Position numbers and translations under genes: made by a program. This document shows positions 7,190 to 13,983 of a stretch of 13,983 bases of DNA, piece after piece; the stretch's first letter is position 1; every line of letters begins with the position of its first letter. Origin of the DNA: Calditrichia bacterium (lineage in GTDB: Bacteria; Calditrichota; Calditrichia; RBG-13-44-9); the NCBI GenBank assembly GCA_026991005.1, contig JALXCH010000463.1:1-13983 (forward strand), written 5' to 3'. Below the pieces are notes generated by a model. It saw only the letters and a list, made by a program, of their open reading frames with translations. It did no database searches and was not told the DNA's origin.

Positions 7190-8497
7190 TTACGGTCTAT
7201 TCTGCCGGGGATGAATTAAAATCACCGAGCGATTTTCGGGGCGAAAGTAGGTATTTACCACCGAAAGCACTTCCTTTGCCTCAATTCTCCGGAATAGCTC
7301 CAGCTCCCGCTCCATCATTTCGGGATCGTCGAACAGTGCCGTGGAAAAACAGAGCTGGTCGGCCAGGGTTTGCGCTTTTTCCTGAATGGAATAAAATTCG
7401 GCCAGGGTTTTATTGCGCGCCTTGTGTAATTCCCGTTCTCCTATCGGTTCCTGCATCACCTTATCCAATTCCTCAAACAGTAGCTTTTCGAATTGAGCAA
7501 AAGAGAACTGGGGACGAATCTGGGCGAACACATAAAACAGTCCCGGGCCGAATTTCCCGTCCCAGCCGCCACCAATGTGCAGAGCAATTTGTTCCTCCTC
7601 CACCAGCCGATGGTAAAGCCGGGAGCTTTCCCCGTCCAGCAGCACCCGTTCCAGTACAGCCAGCGGGTAAAAATCGGGATGATTACGCGGCGGAATGTGA
7701 TAAGAAACCAGATACGCCGGGAAAGGAGCAAAGGGGTCGTGGTAATCCCGACGTTTCTCCGCCTGCTGGGGAGGCTCTTCCAGGTTCACCGGGGGAACTG
7801 GGTTCCCGGCAGGAATATCTCCGAAATATTCTTCCACTATTTCCAGAGCTTTCTGCACGGAAATGTCTCCCACAATGGATAGGATGGCGTTATTCGGTCG
7901 ATAATACTGTTCATGGAAGCGCCGCACATCCTCCAGTGTTGCCCGATCCAGATCCTCCATCGAACCAATCACGGAATGTCCGTAAGCAAAATTCTGGTAA
8001 GCGAATTCATCCTTCAATTCATACAGCACCCGCATGTAGGGTTGATTATCCACCCGCAGACGGCGTTCCTCTTTCACCGTATCTCGCTGGTTACGGAAAT
8101 TTTCTTCGGAAAGATCCAGTGCCTTCATGCGGTCGGCTTCCAGCCAAAGAGCCAGCCGCAACTGGTTAGCAGGAACTACTTCCCAATAATTGGTGCGGTC
8201 TGTGGAAGTAGAGGCATTCACCATGCCCCCCACATCGTTGATGAGTTTGATGTGCTGAGCCTTACCAACATGCGCCGAGCCTTCGAACATCATATGCTCA
8301 AACAAATGAGCAAAACCACTCTTGCCCGGTTCTTCATTGCGGGAACCCACCAGATACCACAAATCCACCGCAACTACTGGCACAGCACTTCGCTTCATCA
8401 GAACTACCCGCAATCCGTTGGGCAGGCGAAATCCCACAACCTCTCCTTCTTTCGGTTCCCGGGTAAATCGTTCCCTGAATTCAAACCCATATCCCAT
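7190..8497 (-). CDS. M16-family zinc metallopeptidase, catalytic subunit
   Basis: This 435-residue protein has the complete M16 signature. GFAHLFEHMMFEGS spans 61-74, with His64 and His68 as zinc ligands and Glu67 as general base. The distal ligand is Glu144 in VKEERR, 76 residues after His68, the family's normal distance. The first lobe ends near 230 (AILSIVGDIS, then ALEIVEEYFGDIP) and the second lobe follows (YLVSYHIPPRNHPDFYPL, then GESSRLYHRLVEEE). In the C-lobe the Arg/Tyr pair is replaced by Val299 and Leu306, so it should need a partner that supplies it; the next gene does. These enzymes degrade or process unfolded peptides in a closed chamber. No signal peptide is visible. The start ATG has AAGGGG 7 bases upstream. 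A nested inverted repeat lies in its leader. Confidence 0.95.
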   Translation of the reverse strand: MGYGFEFRERFTREPKEGEVVGFRLPNGLRVVLMKRSAVPVVAVDLWYLVGSRNEEPGKSGFAHLFEHMMFEGSAHVGKAQHIKLINDVGGMVNASTSTDRTNYWEVVPANQLRLALWLEADRMKALDLSEENFRNQRDTVKEERRLRVDNQPYMRVLYELKDEFAYQNFAYGHSVIGSMEDLDRATLEDVRRFHEQYYRPNNAILSIVGDISVQKALEIVEEYFGDIPAGNPVPPVNLEEPPQQAEKRRDYHDPFAPFPAYLVSYHIPPRNHPDFYPLAVLERVLLDGESSRLYHRLVEEEQIALHIGGGWDGKFGPGLFYVFAQIRPQFSFAQFEKLLFEELDKVMQEPIGERELHKARNKTLAEFYSIQEKAQTLADQLCFSTALFDDPEMMERELELFRRIEAKEVLSVVNTYFRPENRSVILIHPRQNRP

Positions 8498-8529
8498 AGT
8501 AACCCCTTACTTAACCGTATTTCTTTCTC

Positions 8530-8570
8530 TTCTGGCGCAGTGTGCACGAAATGTTTCGTTTTCGCCAGAA
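8530..8570 (-). promoter_or_regulatory. Nested inverted repeat in the leader of the M16 operon
   Basis: The outer arms TTCTGGCG (8530-8537) and CGCCAGAA (8563-8570) are perfect 8-bp complements. Inside them ACGAAA (8546-8551) and TTTCGT (8554-8559) form a second perfect 6-bp pair around two bases. The element ends 33 bases before the M16 start codon. It could be an RNA hairpin in the leader or a repressor operator. The symmetry is seen directly; the role is inferred. Confidence 0.5.
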
Positions 8571-8756
8571 CGTTCCACTTTAACATTCAAGTTTACACAA
8601 AACAACAAATTAACTGTTTCCATTGAGGTTCACAATTCTTTTTTCAAGAAAAATTACGCAAACATAGGAGGGAAGGAAGAGGAAATTCAATCTAACGGGT
8701 ACCAAAGAAATGAAAGAACGAGCGGGAATTTACTTTTTTAGATGGTATAACATACG

Positions 8757-8781
8757 CCCCGGTAATTACGGGTTACCGGGG
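8757..8781 (-). terminator. Strong hairpin after the C25 gene, possible terminator
   Basis: CCCCGGTAA (8757-8765) and TTACCGGGG (8773-8781) form a perfect 9-bp stem around a 7-base loop, about 90 bases past the C25 stop codon. No T-run follows directly on the minus strand (the next T-rich stretch is only moderate), so it is not a textbook rho-independent terminator. It could stabilise the 3' end or bind a protein. Confidence 0.45.
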
Positions 8782-8871
8782 AGGATTAACACTCAAAATT
8801 GATTCGTTACCCTATCTTAAATTTTCCGTTCATTTCCGAATAGCTCCACAAGCTTTGCAGAATGCATTTGC

Positions 8872-11800
8872 TTACCGCACAATGGCCAATTTTTCTATTT
8901 TTTCCACACGATCTTCTCCGTCATCCACAATGACCTTGTAGAGGTACACCCCATTGGCAATCAAATCGCCGTCCCAATCCCGACTGTCCCAGTAAATTTT
9001 ATTAAATCCCTGCTCCGCCACCGCGTGAATTTCCTGGATTTTCCGGCCAGTGACGGTGTAAATGGAAATGGTGACGTCAGCACTCCCCGAAGGTGCGTTA
9101 AGCTGGAAGGTGAAATAAGTATCATCGGAGAAAGGATTGGGATAGTTCACCACTTCCACCAGAGAAAGCTCCGAAGCGCGAGTAGTTCGGAAACTAATTT
9201 CCCTCTCGGAAACATTGTTTAAGTTATCCCAGCAGGTAATTTTCAGGGTGTGATTTCCCGGCTCCAGTACAGGAAGGGTGTACTCCAGTTTTCCCCGTTG
9301 ATAGCTGTTGGTTTCGTACACAAAAAATTCTGTGACATCCTTTTTGGTTTGGCCATCAATTACAATTTCCAGGCGATGCCCGGTTTCTCCGGTAAGATTA
9401 ATCCCGCTGGGATCGTAAATGGTGGCGGTTAACGTAGGCTGGCTGCTTACATAATCGCCATCAAAAAATTCCGGCACATCTTTAAAACTGATTTCAATTT
9501 CGGGTCCCTCCGGATCGTAAATGCCCTGTTCGGTTCCATAAAAGAGGAGAGTGTCCACGTAACCCGTGGCATCGGTTTCCTGGCTCCAGGCGTAAATACT
9601 CAAACGTCCCGTATGGTCTGGTTTGTATTTAATGGATTTGGGAACGATAAAATGCCCGGTAATTCGTCCGTTTTTAACTTCCACCAGCCCTTTAAATATG
9701 GTTTGTCCCCGGTAGTTGTAATGCATCTTTATTGGTGCCAGATACAAACTATCCACCGCATCGAACACCTGCAATAGTGCCGTACCGTTGAAATCCTGAA
9801 GCAAGTTCAGGGACTGATCTCGCACGGTAGCATTAACGGTAACGGTAGAAAGTGCTTTTAGGGTATCCGGAGAAATGGACTCAATTTTTATTATATACTC
9901 TGGATCGGCAAGACGCATGGTCGGATCGCCAAAAAGATGAAATTTCTGATAGTTGCGTGAACCATGGCCTTCCATTGCCAGGAAGAATGCATCTCCCAAA
10001 AGGCGACTATGGTGGAGGTTCGATTTATTGTGGAATAGGGCACGATAAAAATTCTTAACCATCTCTTCATTGGAAAATGCAATTACCGGACGAGCCGCAC
10101 TAATTACCGCAATCCCACCCTTTTCCGGTAACCAGATAAGTTCTTCACTCATGGAGCTGTGAGTGGGATCGTCGTATTTGCCCCAGGTGCAGGTGGCTGC
10201 TACCCATAAAGGAAGTCGATTAACATTCTGAAATTTGGGAATATCTCGTGTGCGATTAAGTACCGATTCATGCGCCCAGGTATCCGGATCGCCATGACCA
10301 AAATAATTAATAATCAAAGTCCCTCGATTAATCTGATTTATCAAATCCTCTGTGGCTTTGGGTTTCCAACGTCCCAATCCTCCCGCTACCCGTTCATAAT
10401 CGTGTAAGTAAATTTTAGTACGATTAAATTTTTCGGGAAGGTATTTTTTGTTTACTTCTTCTGAAGCTTCTACATGATTCCATTCATTACTTGAATCACG
10501 ACTATACTGATCGTCGGCAACCAATGTAATCCAGGTTTGCCAACCATTCTTATCATCATTTTGTAAAAAGGAATGAGAATAGTTTAGCAATTTCTCCCGA
10601 TAGATTTCTACCTGTTCCAGATTATTTAAGGGAATGCGCCCGATAGCCACCCAGGGATCAATGGTATCATTACTACCACTCATTCCAAAAGCCACGTAAT
10701 AATTATCCGTCTCCCGATTATCTACTTCGCTGTTATTGGAAATTTCGTAGGGAGGAATGAAATTGGGATAATCCTTTAAAATAATCTGGCGATAATCGTA
10801 ATGCCCATCTCCAAATAGGATGACGGTTTTGAGCGTGTCGCTCCAGTTTTCGTATACATATTTTAAAAAATCGCGTATGGCGGTTACATCGCGAACCGAA
10901 GAGGAAAATTCCTGAAATACCTCACTGATGCGCACACGTTCTACTTCCAGAGGATGGGTTACGTCTGTTTCTCGTAAATCTTCCAGAAATTCGGCAGCAT
11001 CATACAATTCATCCGGAGTTAAAATAATCACTTCCGCCCGGCGATCGGGATTACGAAGATTTGGGTGATTGGGAATGGTCTCAATTCGGCTTACCGGTTG
11101 CACCGCCATTTCCGAAAAAACCATATATTCCGCTGGTTTGGGATCACCGGAGACGTCCTGAAATACCACCGTGCTGCCATTCTGCAAGGGGCGAATCTCC
11201 TGCACATTCGCCAGATCCGTTACATCCCAAACTCGATTGGTGCCAGCATCCAAACCGGTTATGCGGTATTCCACAGGCACATTGTTTCCAATTAAATTGC
11301 GGAAATGCAACTGGTGTTCTTCGGCAATAAACGGGCGCGACACGCGGATTTCAAAATAATCCAGATAAGCCTCGCACCCTTCCAAATTCCCGCGATAGTT
11401 GATGAGAAATTCATTCTCCCCGGGCTTCAGAGCAACCAGACTATCCGAATCCAGTCGATAAAACGTGCTGGAACTTCGATAAAGACTGACACCATCGAAT
11501 ATCACCATATCGTTAATGGTACCTTTAAAGAGATAACTGTATGGCTCTCTGTCTCCGAATAAACTACCCGATCCTCCTTTGAATTTTACTTCAAAGCGCA
11601 TTGGTCCATTGGCAAGATGTGCGGGTAGATGAAATTGAACCGTACCTTTATCCGATTGCCCGGTAAAACGAAGCCAGTACCAATCGTATCCCGAGGAGAG
11701 AATATTGTAGCGATCTACCTCAAAATGGAAAAAATCCAGAAACGTTTGAGGTTGATCGGGACTGGAAAGCTGCGGAGAATTGATTACAGAGATTCGCTTA

Positions 11801-12885
11801 CCGGTATGCTGATCGATGGTTAGCAGATAATAGTTGAAATTATCATAGTTATTACTTTGATACTTCCAGGTAAAAACGCCGGGAGTGTCATCGAAGCGCC
11901 AACCTCCCAGACCTTTTCCGTAAAAAAGAATGCGATCCTCCTCATCCAGTATTCCATTCCCATCCTTATCCTGAACAGAAATGGCAATCTCGTTTAAATC
12001 CTGCGGCCGATTTTTGTACACACTGGTCGGTAGGCGAAAACCTCCGTAATTAAACATGCGAATGTTTGCTACGGAATAAGTTCCCATGGGAAGCCCGGCA
12101 TCTTTCAACTGAGTACCGGATACACTGTACACCCCTTCTTTTTCGATGGGTATCTGAAACCAATACCCTTCGTTAAAATTGTAATCGACTGCCTGCCGTC
12201 TCAGGCGTTTGGGCACAGGGACACGAAAACGAGCCACCTGCTGGTCATTTAGAATTTTGTGATGAAAGATGTCTTTTTCGTAAGAAGAAAGCGGTTGAGG
12301 TGAGACCACCGTTTTCCCTCCCACAAAGCGAAGGGTAATCCGCAGCCGTTTGTACAATTCCACCCGATGCTCGGCAGGATAATATTGAATGGGAGCAATC
12401 TGTAAAGGCACTACCCACACATTCCGGAAAAGATAGGGTTCGCCCATTTTCACAACTTGATCGGGAAAAGGAAAGGGGCGCTCGTAAATTCGGGGATCGG
12501 GTGGAACCGTTTTCTTTTCACCGCGCAGGTACATCTCCGAGAGAGGAGCAACATCCGTATTTACTTGCGTTTCTCCCTCCAAAACCTGGTAATCCACCTG
12601 AACCTGAGCCTGAGGTGGAATCGCTACCCGTCCAGTAACCACCGGAACAGCTGGTTCCCCCGGATGGCTTTCCACGGCTCCACCATCAAACAAAAACAGC
12701 ATATACTGCCGATTATCAAACGAATAAGGATACACCCGTAATTCCGACAATTCAAATTCCAGCATCATCCCTTTTTCAGATTGTTGTATTACCTGAATGC
12801 CGGCCTGAACCTGAAATGAGAAAGTGCTAAATATTAAAGCAAATAACATCCAGAAAAAAAGTTTGTGTAACGAAATACCTTTCAT
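8872..12885 (-). CDS. porU: PorU-like C25 (gingipain-family) cysteine peptidase with type IX sorting-type C-terminal domain
   Basis: The protein has 1337 residues. Residues 1-28 are a signal peptide (MKGISLHKLFFWMLFALIFS). An N-terminal C25 prodomain-like region follows (EPAVPVVTGRVAIP near 77-90). A region typical of PorU comes next: MFNYGGFRLP near 277-286, DLNEIAISVQD-x-DGNGILDEEDRILFYG at about 296-323, and NHPNLRN near 605. The peptidase domain spans about 613-993, with GDGHYDYR near 692, catalytic His864 in NYFGHG, catalytic Cys899 in AATCTWGKYDDP, and LFGDPTMRL closing it. After Ig-like modules the last 95 residues hold NYPNPF (1247-1252), an FlgD-like fold and ANGVYLYKV, as in type IX cargo and PorU. 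PorU cleaves sorting domains and anchors cargo at the outer membrane. The ATG at 12885 is chosen over a TTG at 12966 because it has AGGGTG upstream and begins the signal peptide. It is longer than Bacteroidetes PorU, so a C25 cargo protease remains possible. Confidence 0.85.
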   Translation of the reverse strand: MKGISLHKLFFWMLFALIFSTFSFQVQAGIQVIQQSEKGMMLEFELSELRVYPYSFDNRQYMLFLFDGGAVESHPGEPAVPVVTGRVAIPPQAQVQVDYQVLEGETQVNTDVAPLSEMYLRGEKKTVPPDPRIYERPFPFPDQVVKMGEPYLFRNVWVVPLQIAPIQYYPAEHRVELYKRLRITLRFVGGKTVVSPQPLSSYEKDIFHHKILNDQQVARFRVPVPKRLRRQAVDYNFNEGYWFQIPIEKEGVYSVSGTQLKDAGLPMGTYSVANIRMFNYGGFRLPTSVYKNRPQDLNEIAISVQDKDGNGILDEEDRILFYGKGLGGWRFDDTPGVFTWKYQSNNYDNFNYYLLTIDQHTGKRISVINSPQLSSPDQPQTFLDFFHFEVDRYNILSSGYDWYWLRFTGQSDKGTVQFHLPAHLANGPMRFEVKFKGGSGSLFGDREPYSYLFKGTINDMVIFDGVSLYRSSSTFYRLDSDSLVALKPGENEFLINYRGNLEGCEAYLDYFEIRVSRPFIAEEHQLHFRNLIGNNVPVEYRITGLDAGTNRVWDVTDLANVQEIRPLQNGSTVVFQDVSGDPKPAEYMVFSEMAVQPVSRIETIPNHPNLRNPDRRAEVIILTPDELYDAAEFLEDLRETDVTHPLEVERVRISEVFQEFSSSVRDVTAIRDFLKYVYENWSDTLKTVILFGDGHYDYRQIILKDYPNFIPPYEISNNSEVDNRETDNYYVAFGMSGSNDTIDPWVAIGRIPLNNLEQVEIYREKLLNYSHSFLQNDDKNGWQTWITLVADDQYSRDSSNEWNHVEASEEVNKKYLPEKFNRTKIYLHDYERVAGGLGRWKPKATEDLINQINRGTLIINYFGHGDPDTWAHESVLNRTRDIPKFQNVNRLPLWVAATCTWGKYDDPTHSSMSEELIWLPEKGGIAVISAARPVIAFSNEEMVKNFYRALFHNKSNLHHSRLLGDAFFLAMEGHGSRNYQKFHLFGDPTMRLADPEYIIKIESISPDTLKALSTVTVNATVRDQSLNLLQDFNGTALLQVFDAVDSLYLAPIKMHYNYRGQTIFKGLVEVKNGRITGHFIVPKSIKYKPDHTGRLSIYAWSQETDATGYVDTLLFYGTEQGIYDPEGPEIEISFKDVPEFFDGDYVSSQPTLTATIYDPSGINLTGETGHRLEIVIDGQTKKDVTEFFVYETNSYQRGKLEYTLPVLEPGNHTLKITCWDNLNNVSEREISFRTTRASELSLVEVVNYPNPFSDDTYFTFQLNAPSGSADVTISIYTVTGRKIQEIHAVAEQGFNKIYWDSRDWDGDLIANGVYLYKVIVDDGEDRVEKIEKLAIVR

Positions 12886-12930
12886 AAAACACCCTGGGAT
12901 ATTTTCCAATTCCAATTTCTCTGCAAACTG

Positions 12931-12960
12931 AATATAAACGCAATCTTTCCCATCTACCAA
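12931..12960 (-). promoter_or_regulatory. Candidate promoter of the C25 gene
   Basis: On the minus strand TTGGTA (12955-12960) and TATATT (12931-12936) are 18 bases apart. They match the -35 at 4 of 6 and the -10 at 5 of 6 positions, and would give a leader of about 39 bases. The palindrome cluster lies upstream of it, where operators or a terminator for the previous gene would be. Confidence 0.4.
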
Positions 12961-12994
12961 ATTCAAAATTAAGAACTATTTTTTTCAATTTGTA

Positions 12995-13014
12995 GCTCAA
13001 ACTTTAGTTTGAGC
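12995..13014. repeat. Palindrome 1 of the CTCAAACT-NN-AGTTTGAG family
   Basis: GCTCAAACTTTAGTTTGAGC is two perfect 9-bp complementary arms around TT. It is the copy closest to the C25 gene. Confidence 0.85.
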
Positions 13015-13016
13015 AA

Positions 13017-13048
13017 ATTGTTTCTCAAACTTAAGTTTGAGAAACAAT
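13017..13048. repeat. Palindrome 2: perfect 32-base palindrome
   Basis: ATTGTTTCTCAAACTT (13017-13032) is followed without any gap by its exact reverse complement (13033-13048). The core shares CTCAAACT and AGTTTGAG with its neighbours, with no extra central bases, and it begins two bases after palindrome 1. Confidence 0.9.
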
Positions 13049-13111
13049 GCACCTCCTTGCTACCGGCAATTTTAACGAAAATTTGAGCTCTTTCATCTCT
13101 GTCACTCCACA

Positions 13112-13133
13112 AACTCAAACTAAAGTTTGAGTT
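13112..13133. repeat. Palindrome 3, just after the stop of the beta-barrel gene
   Basis: AACTCAAACT and AGTTTGAGTT are perfect 10-bp complementary arms around AA. On the minus strand it begins 11 bases after the TGA of the outer-membrane protein gene, so as RNA it would form a hairpin at that transcript's 3' end. There is no clean U-run. Confidence 0.85.
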
Positions 13134-13144
13134 ACAGAACTTAC

Positions 13145-13983
13145 TCAAAACAAATACCTCAATCGAATATATCCGGTTACATAATACCGATGAGGAAGGT
13201 CAATATCCCGATACACCTTAGGAGCGTAGGTCATATGCAGCATCAGCCTTCGGCTCAGGGTAACCATGAGGGTCAGGCGAGGTGAAAAAGCAAAATAATC
13301 CCGGGACTGACGGAACTCCGGGGCATAGCTCCATTCCCGACGAATGTACCAGTTCCAGCCGGTAATCATCTTCATCCGCTGGAAACGGGTGTACACCAGA
13401 CTGATATCTACAAAATGGCTGGTTAATTCCCGACTCACCTGTTGAGCAAACACATCTTTAAAAAACGTTCCGTTGTCCTCTTTTTCCAGTTGGTACAGGG
13501 CTAAAAATCGGATTGCGCGAGTTAAATACACCGTTAACGAATCGCTAAAAATCATCTTACGATAAATGTAACTGCGAATTTGCGGCAGGAACTCCTCAAA
13601 ATCGTACACCGTGTAATTAGCCAGAATTTTCAGGCTGTTGGTGTTTTCCAGAACACCCGGTATTTTAAGACGAAAGACCGGTTGCAATTGGTAAATGCGA
13701 TTCCAGTTATTGTTCCCACTGCGGGAGGCATGGATGTAAATTTGATGATAAAGATACACATTAAAATGGATAGCTCCTTCAAAAAAAGGACTAAACCGGT
13801 GGCGATAAGCCACATCACCGATAAATCGGATATCGTCCTCATCGATATGCTGAGCCGTATCGGGTGAAGTATATTCATACTTTGTGTAAGAGAGAGAAGT
13901 GCTTAACTGATCACGGGGTGTAAAATTCCACCCCGAGAATAAAGTGAACGCTGTTTGCAGTCCCTGAATATTATTGGTGGAAA
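13145..13983 (-). CDS. Outer-membrane beta-barrel protein (C-terminal part, continues off the right edge)
   Basis: The frame is open from the window edge to the TGA at 13145: 278 residues with the start outside. An internal GTG at 13813 is not the start, because the frame continues upstream with similar strand-like sequence (TAFTLFSGWNFTPRDQLSTS, then LSYTKYEYTSPDT). The whole visible part alternates hydrophobic and polar residues with frequent Tyr, Trp and Phe, as in transmembrane beta-strands, and ends in YVTGYIRLRYLF, with the terminal Phe used by the barrel-assembly machinery. No plug or TonB box is visible in this part. I cannot name the family. It lies upstream of the PorU-like gene, where type IX genomes sometimes have a barrel partner (PorV), but the sequence does not look like the FadL-type PorV. 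Confidence 0.8.
   Translation of the reverse strand, partial: STNNIQGLQTAFTLFSGWNFTPRDQLSTSLSYTKYEYTSPDTAQHIDEDDIRFIGDVAYRHRFSPFFEGAIHFNVYLYHQIYIHASRSGNNNWNRIYQLQPVFRLKIPGVLENTNSLKILANYTVYDFEEFLPQIRSYIYRKMIFSDSLTVYLTRAIRFLALYQLEKEDNGTFFKDVFAQQVSRELTSHFVDISLVYTRFQRMKMITGWNWYIRREWSYAPEFRQSRDYFAFSPRLTLMVTLSRRLMLHMTYAPKVYRDIDLPHRYYVTGYIRLRYLF

Larger units (their letters stand above)
8498..8871. other. Intergenic region between the C25 gene and the M16 operon
   Basis: These 374 bases contain no ORF with family features on either strand. They hold two clear structures: a 9-bp hairpin (8757-8781) shortly after the C25 stop, and a nested inverted repeat (8530-8570) close to the M16 start. I could not settle on a convincing -35/-10 pair for the M16 operon, though TTGTTT and TAAAGT, 17 bases apart on the minus strand and just upstream of the nested repeat, are a weak candidate. 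Confidence 0.6.

Noticed and set aside
7168..8169. Plus-strand ORF of 333 codons
   Set aside because: It lies antisense to the catalytic M16 gene, is unusually rich in Pro and Arg, has no family features, and exists because the strongly coding opposite strand lacks stops in this frame.
8404..8586. Small minus-strand ORF overlapping the M16 start
   Set aside because: It is out of frame with M16, covers the leader with the inverted repeat, and shows no protein-like features.
7913..8626. Plus-strand ORF of 237 codons
   Set aside because: It is antisense to the M16 gene and its leader, its His/Gln/Ile-rich translation fits no fold, and it has no credible ribosome binding site.
12886..12966. N-terminal extension of the C25 protein from a TTG at 12966
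   Set aside because: The extra 27 residues precede a standard signal peptide, include the likely promoter, and have no ribosome binding site; the ATG at 12885 is better.
13811..13813. GTG at 13813 as the start of the beta-barrel gene
   Set aside because: The frame stays open to the window edge with barrel-like sequence, so this is an internal valine.

Overview
The window is a single-direction block: every gene I can support lies on the minus strand, so transcription runs from high to low coordinates. Base composition is moderate (by eye about 45% GC). The gene content points to a Gram-negative bacterium of the Fibrobacteres-Chlorobi-Bacteroidetes (FCB) group, possibly Calditrichota or a relative. 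The evidence is a large C25 (gingipain/PorU-like) peptidase with a type IX secretion style C-terminal NYPNPF domain, an outer-membrane beta-barrel ending in Phe, and large exported Ig-repeat surface proteins. The phylum is an inference from these families, not a match to a known genome.

Layout from upstream (right) to downstream (left). (1) 13145-13983: C-terminal 278 residues of an outer-membrane beta-barrel protein that runs off the window. (2) 12886-13144: intergenic region with three related palindromes built on CTCAAACT-NN-AGTTTGAG, and a likely promoter. (3) 8872-12885: PorU-like C25 cysteine peptidase. (4) 8498-8871: intergenic region with a strong hairpin and a nested inverted repeat just ahead of the next gene. 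(5) 4704-8497: a tight three-gene operon. It holds an M16 metallopeptidase with an intact HLFEH zinc site, a second M16 protein that has lost that site but keeps the Arg/Tyr pair, and a membrane-anchored or exported TPR protein whose ATG overlaps the previous stop (ATGA). (6) About 3950-4703: an AT-rich decayed segment with remnants of an AlbA_2-type transcriptional regulator (N-terminal domain and C-terminal winged helix in different frames, middle missing). A short piece resembling the start of a type I restriction specificity subunit follows. (7) 2604-3755: a cytoplasmic TPR protein with its own promoter. (8) 2-2505: a small exported protein of unknown function, then a large exported surface protein with tandem Ig-like repeats that runs off the left edge. 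Ahead of these two is a perfect TGTGA-N6-TCACA (CRP/FNR-family) site.

How the parts may work together: much of the window concerns the cell envelope. The C25 protein fits the sortase/peptidase role of the type IX pathway. The two M16 subunits look like an obligate active/inactive heterodimer. The left-hand pair looks like a surface structural protein with a small exported companion, perhaps under a CRP-family regulator. The points most worth a second look are the complementary M16 pair, the decayed restriction-associated locus, the palindrome cluster before the C25 gene, the CRP-type site with class II geometry, and the abrupt codon-use change inside the Ig-repeat protein. I saw no tRNA, rRNA, CRISPR array or insertion sequence.
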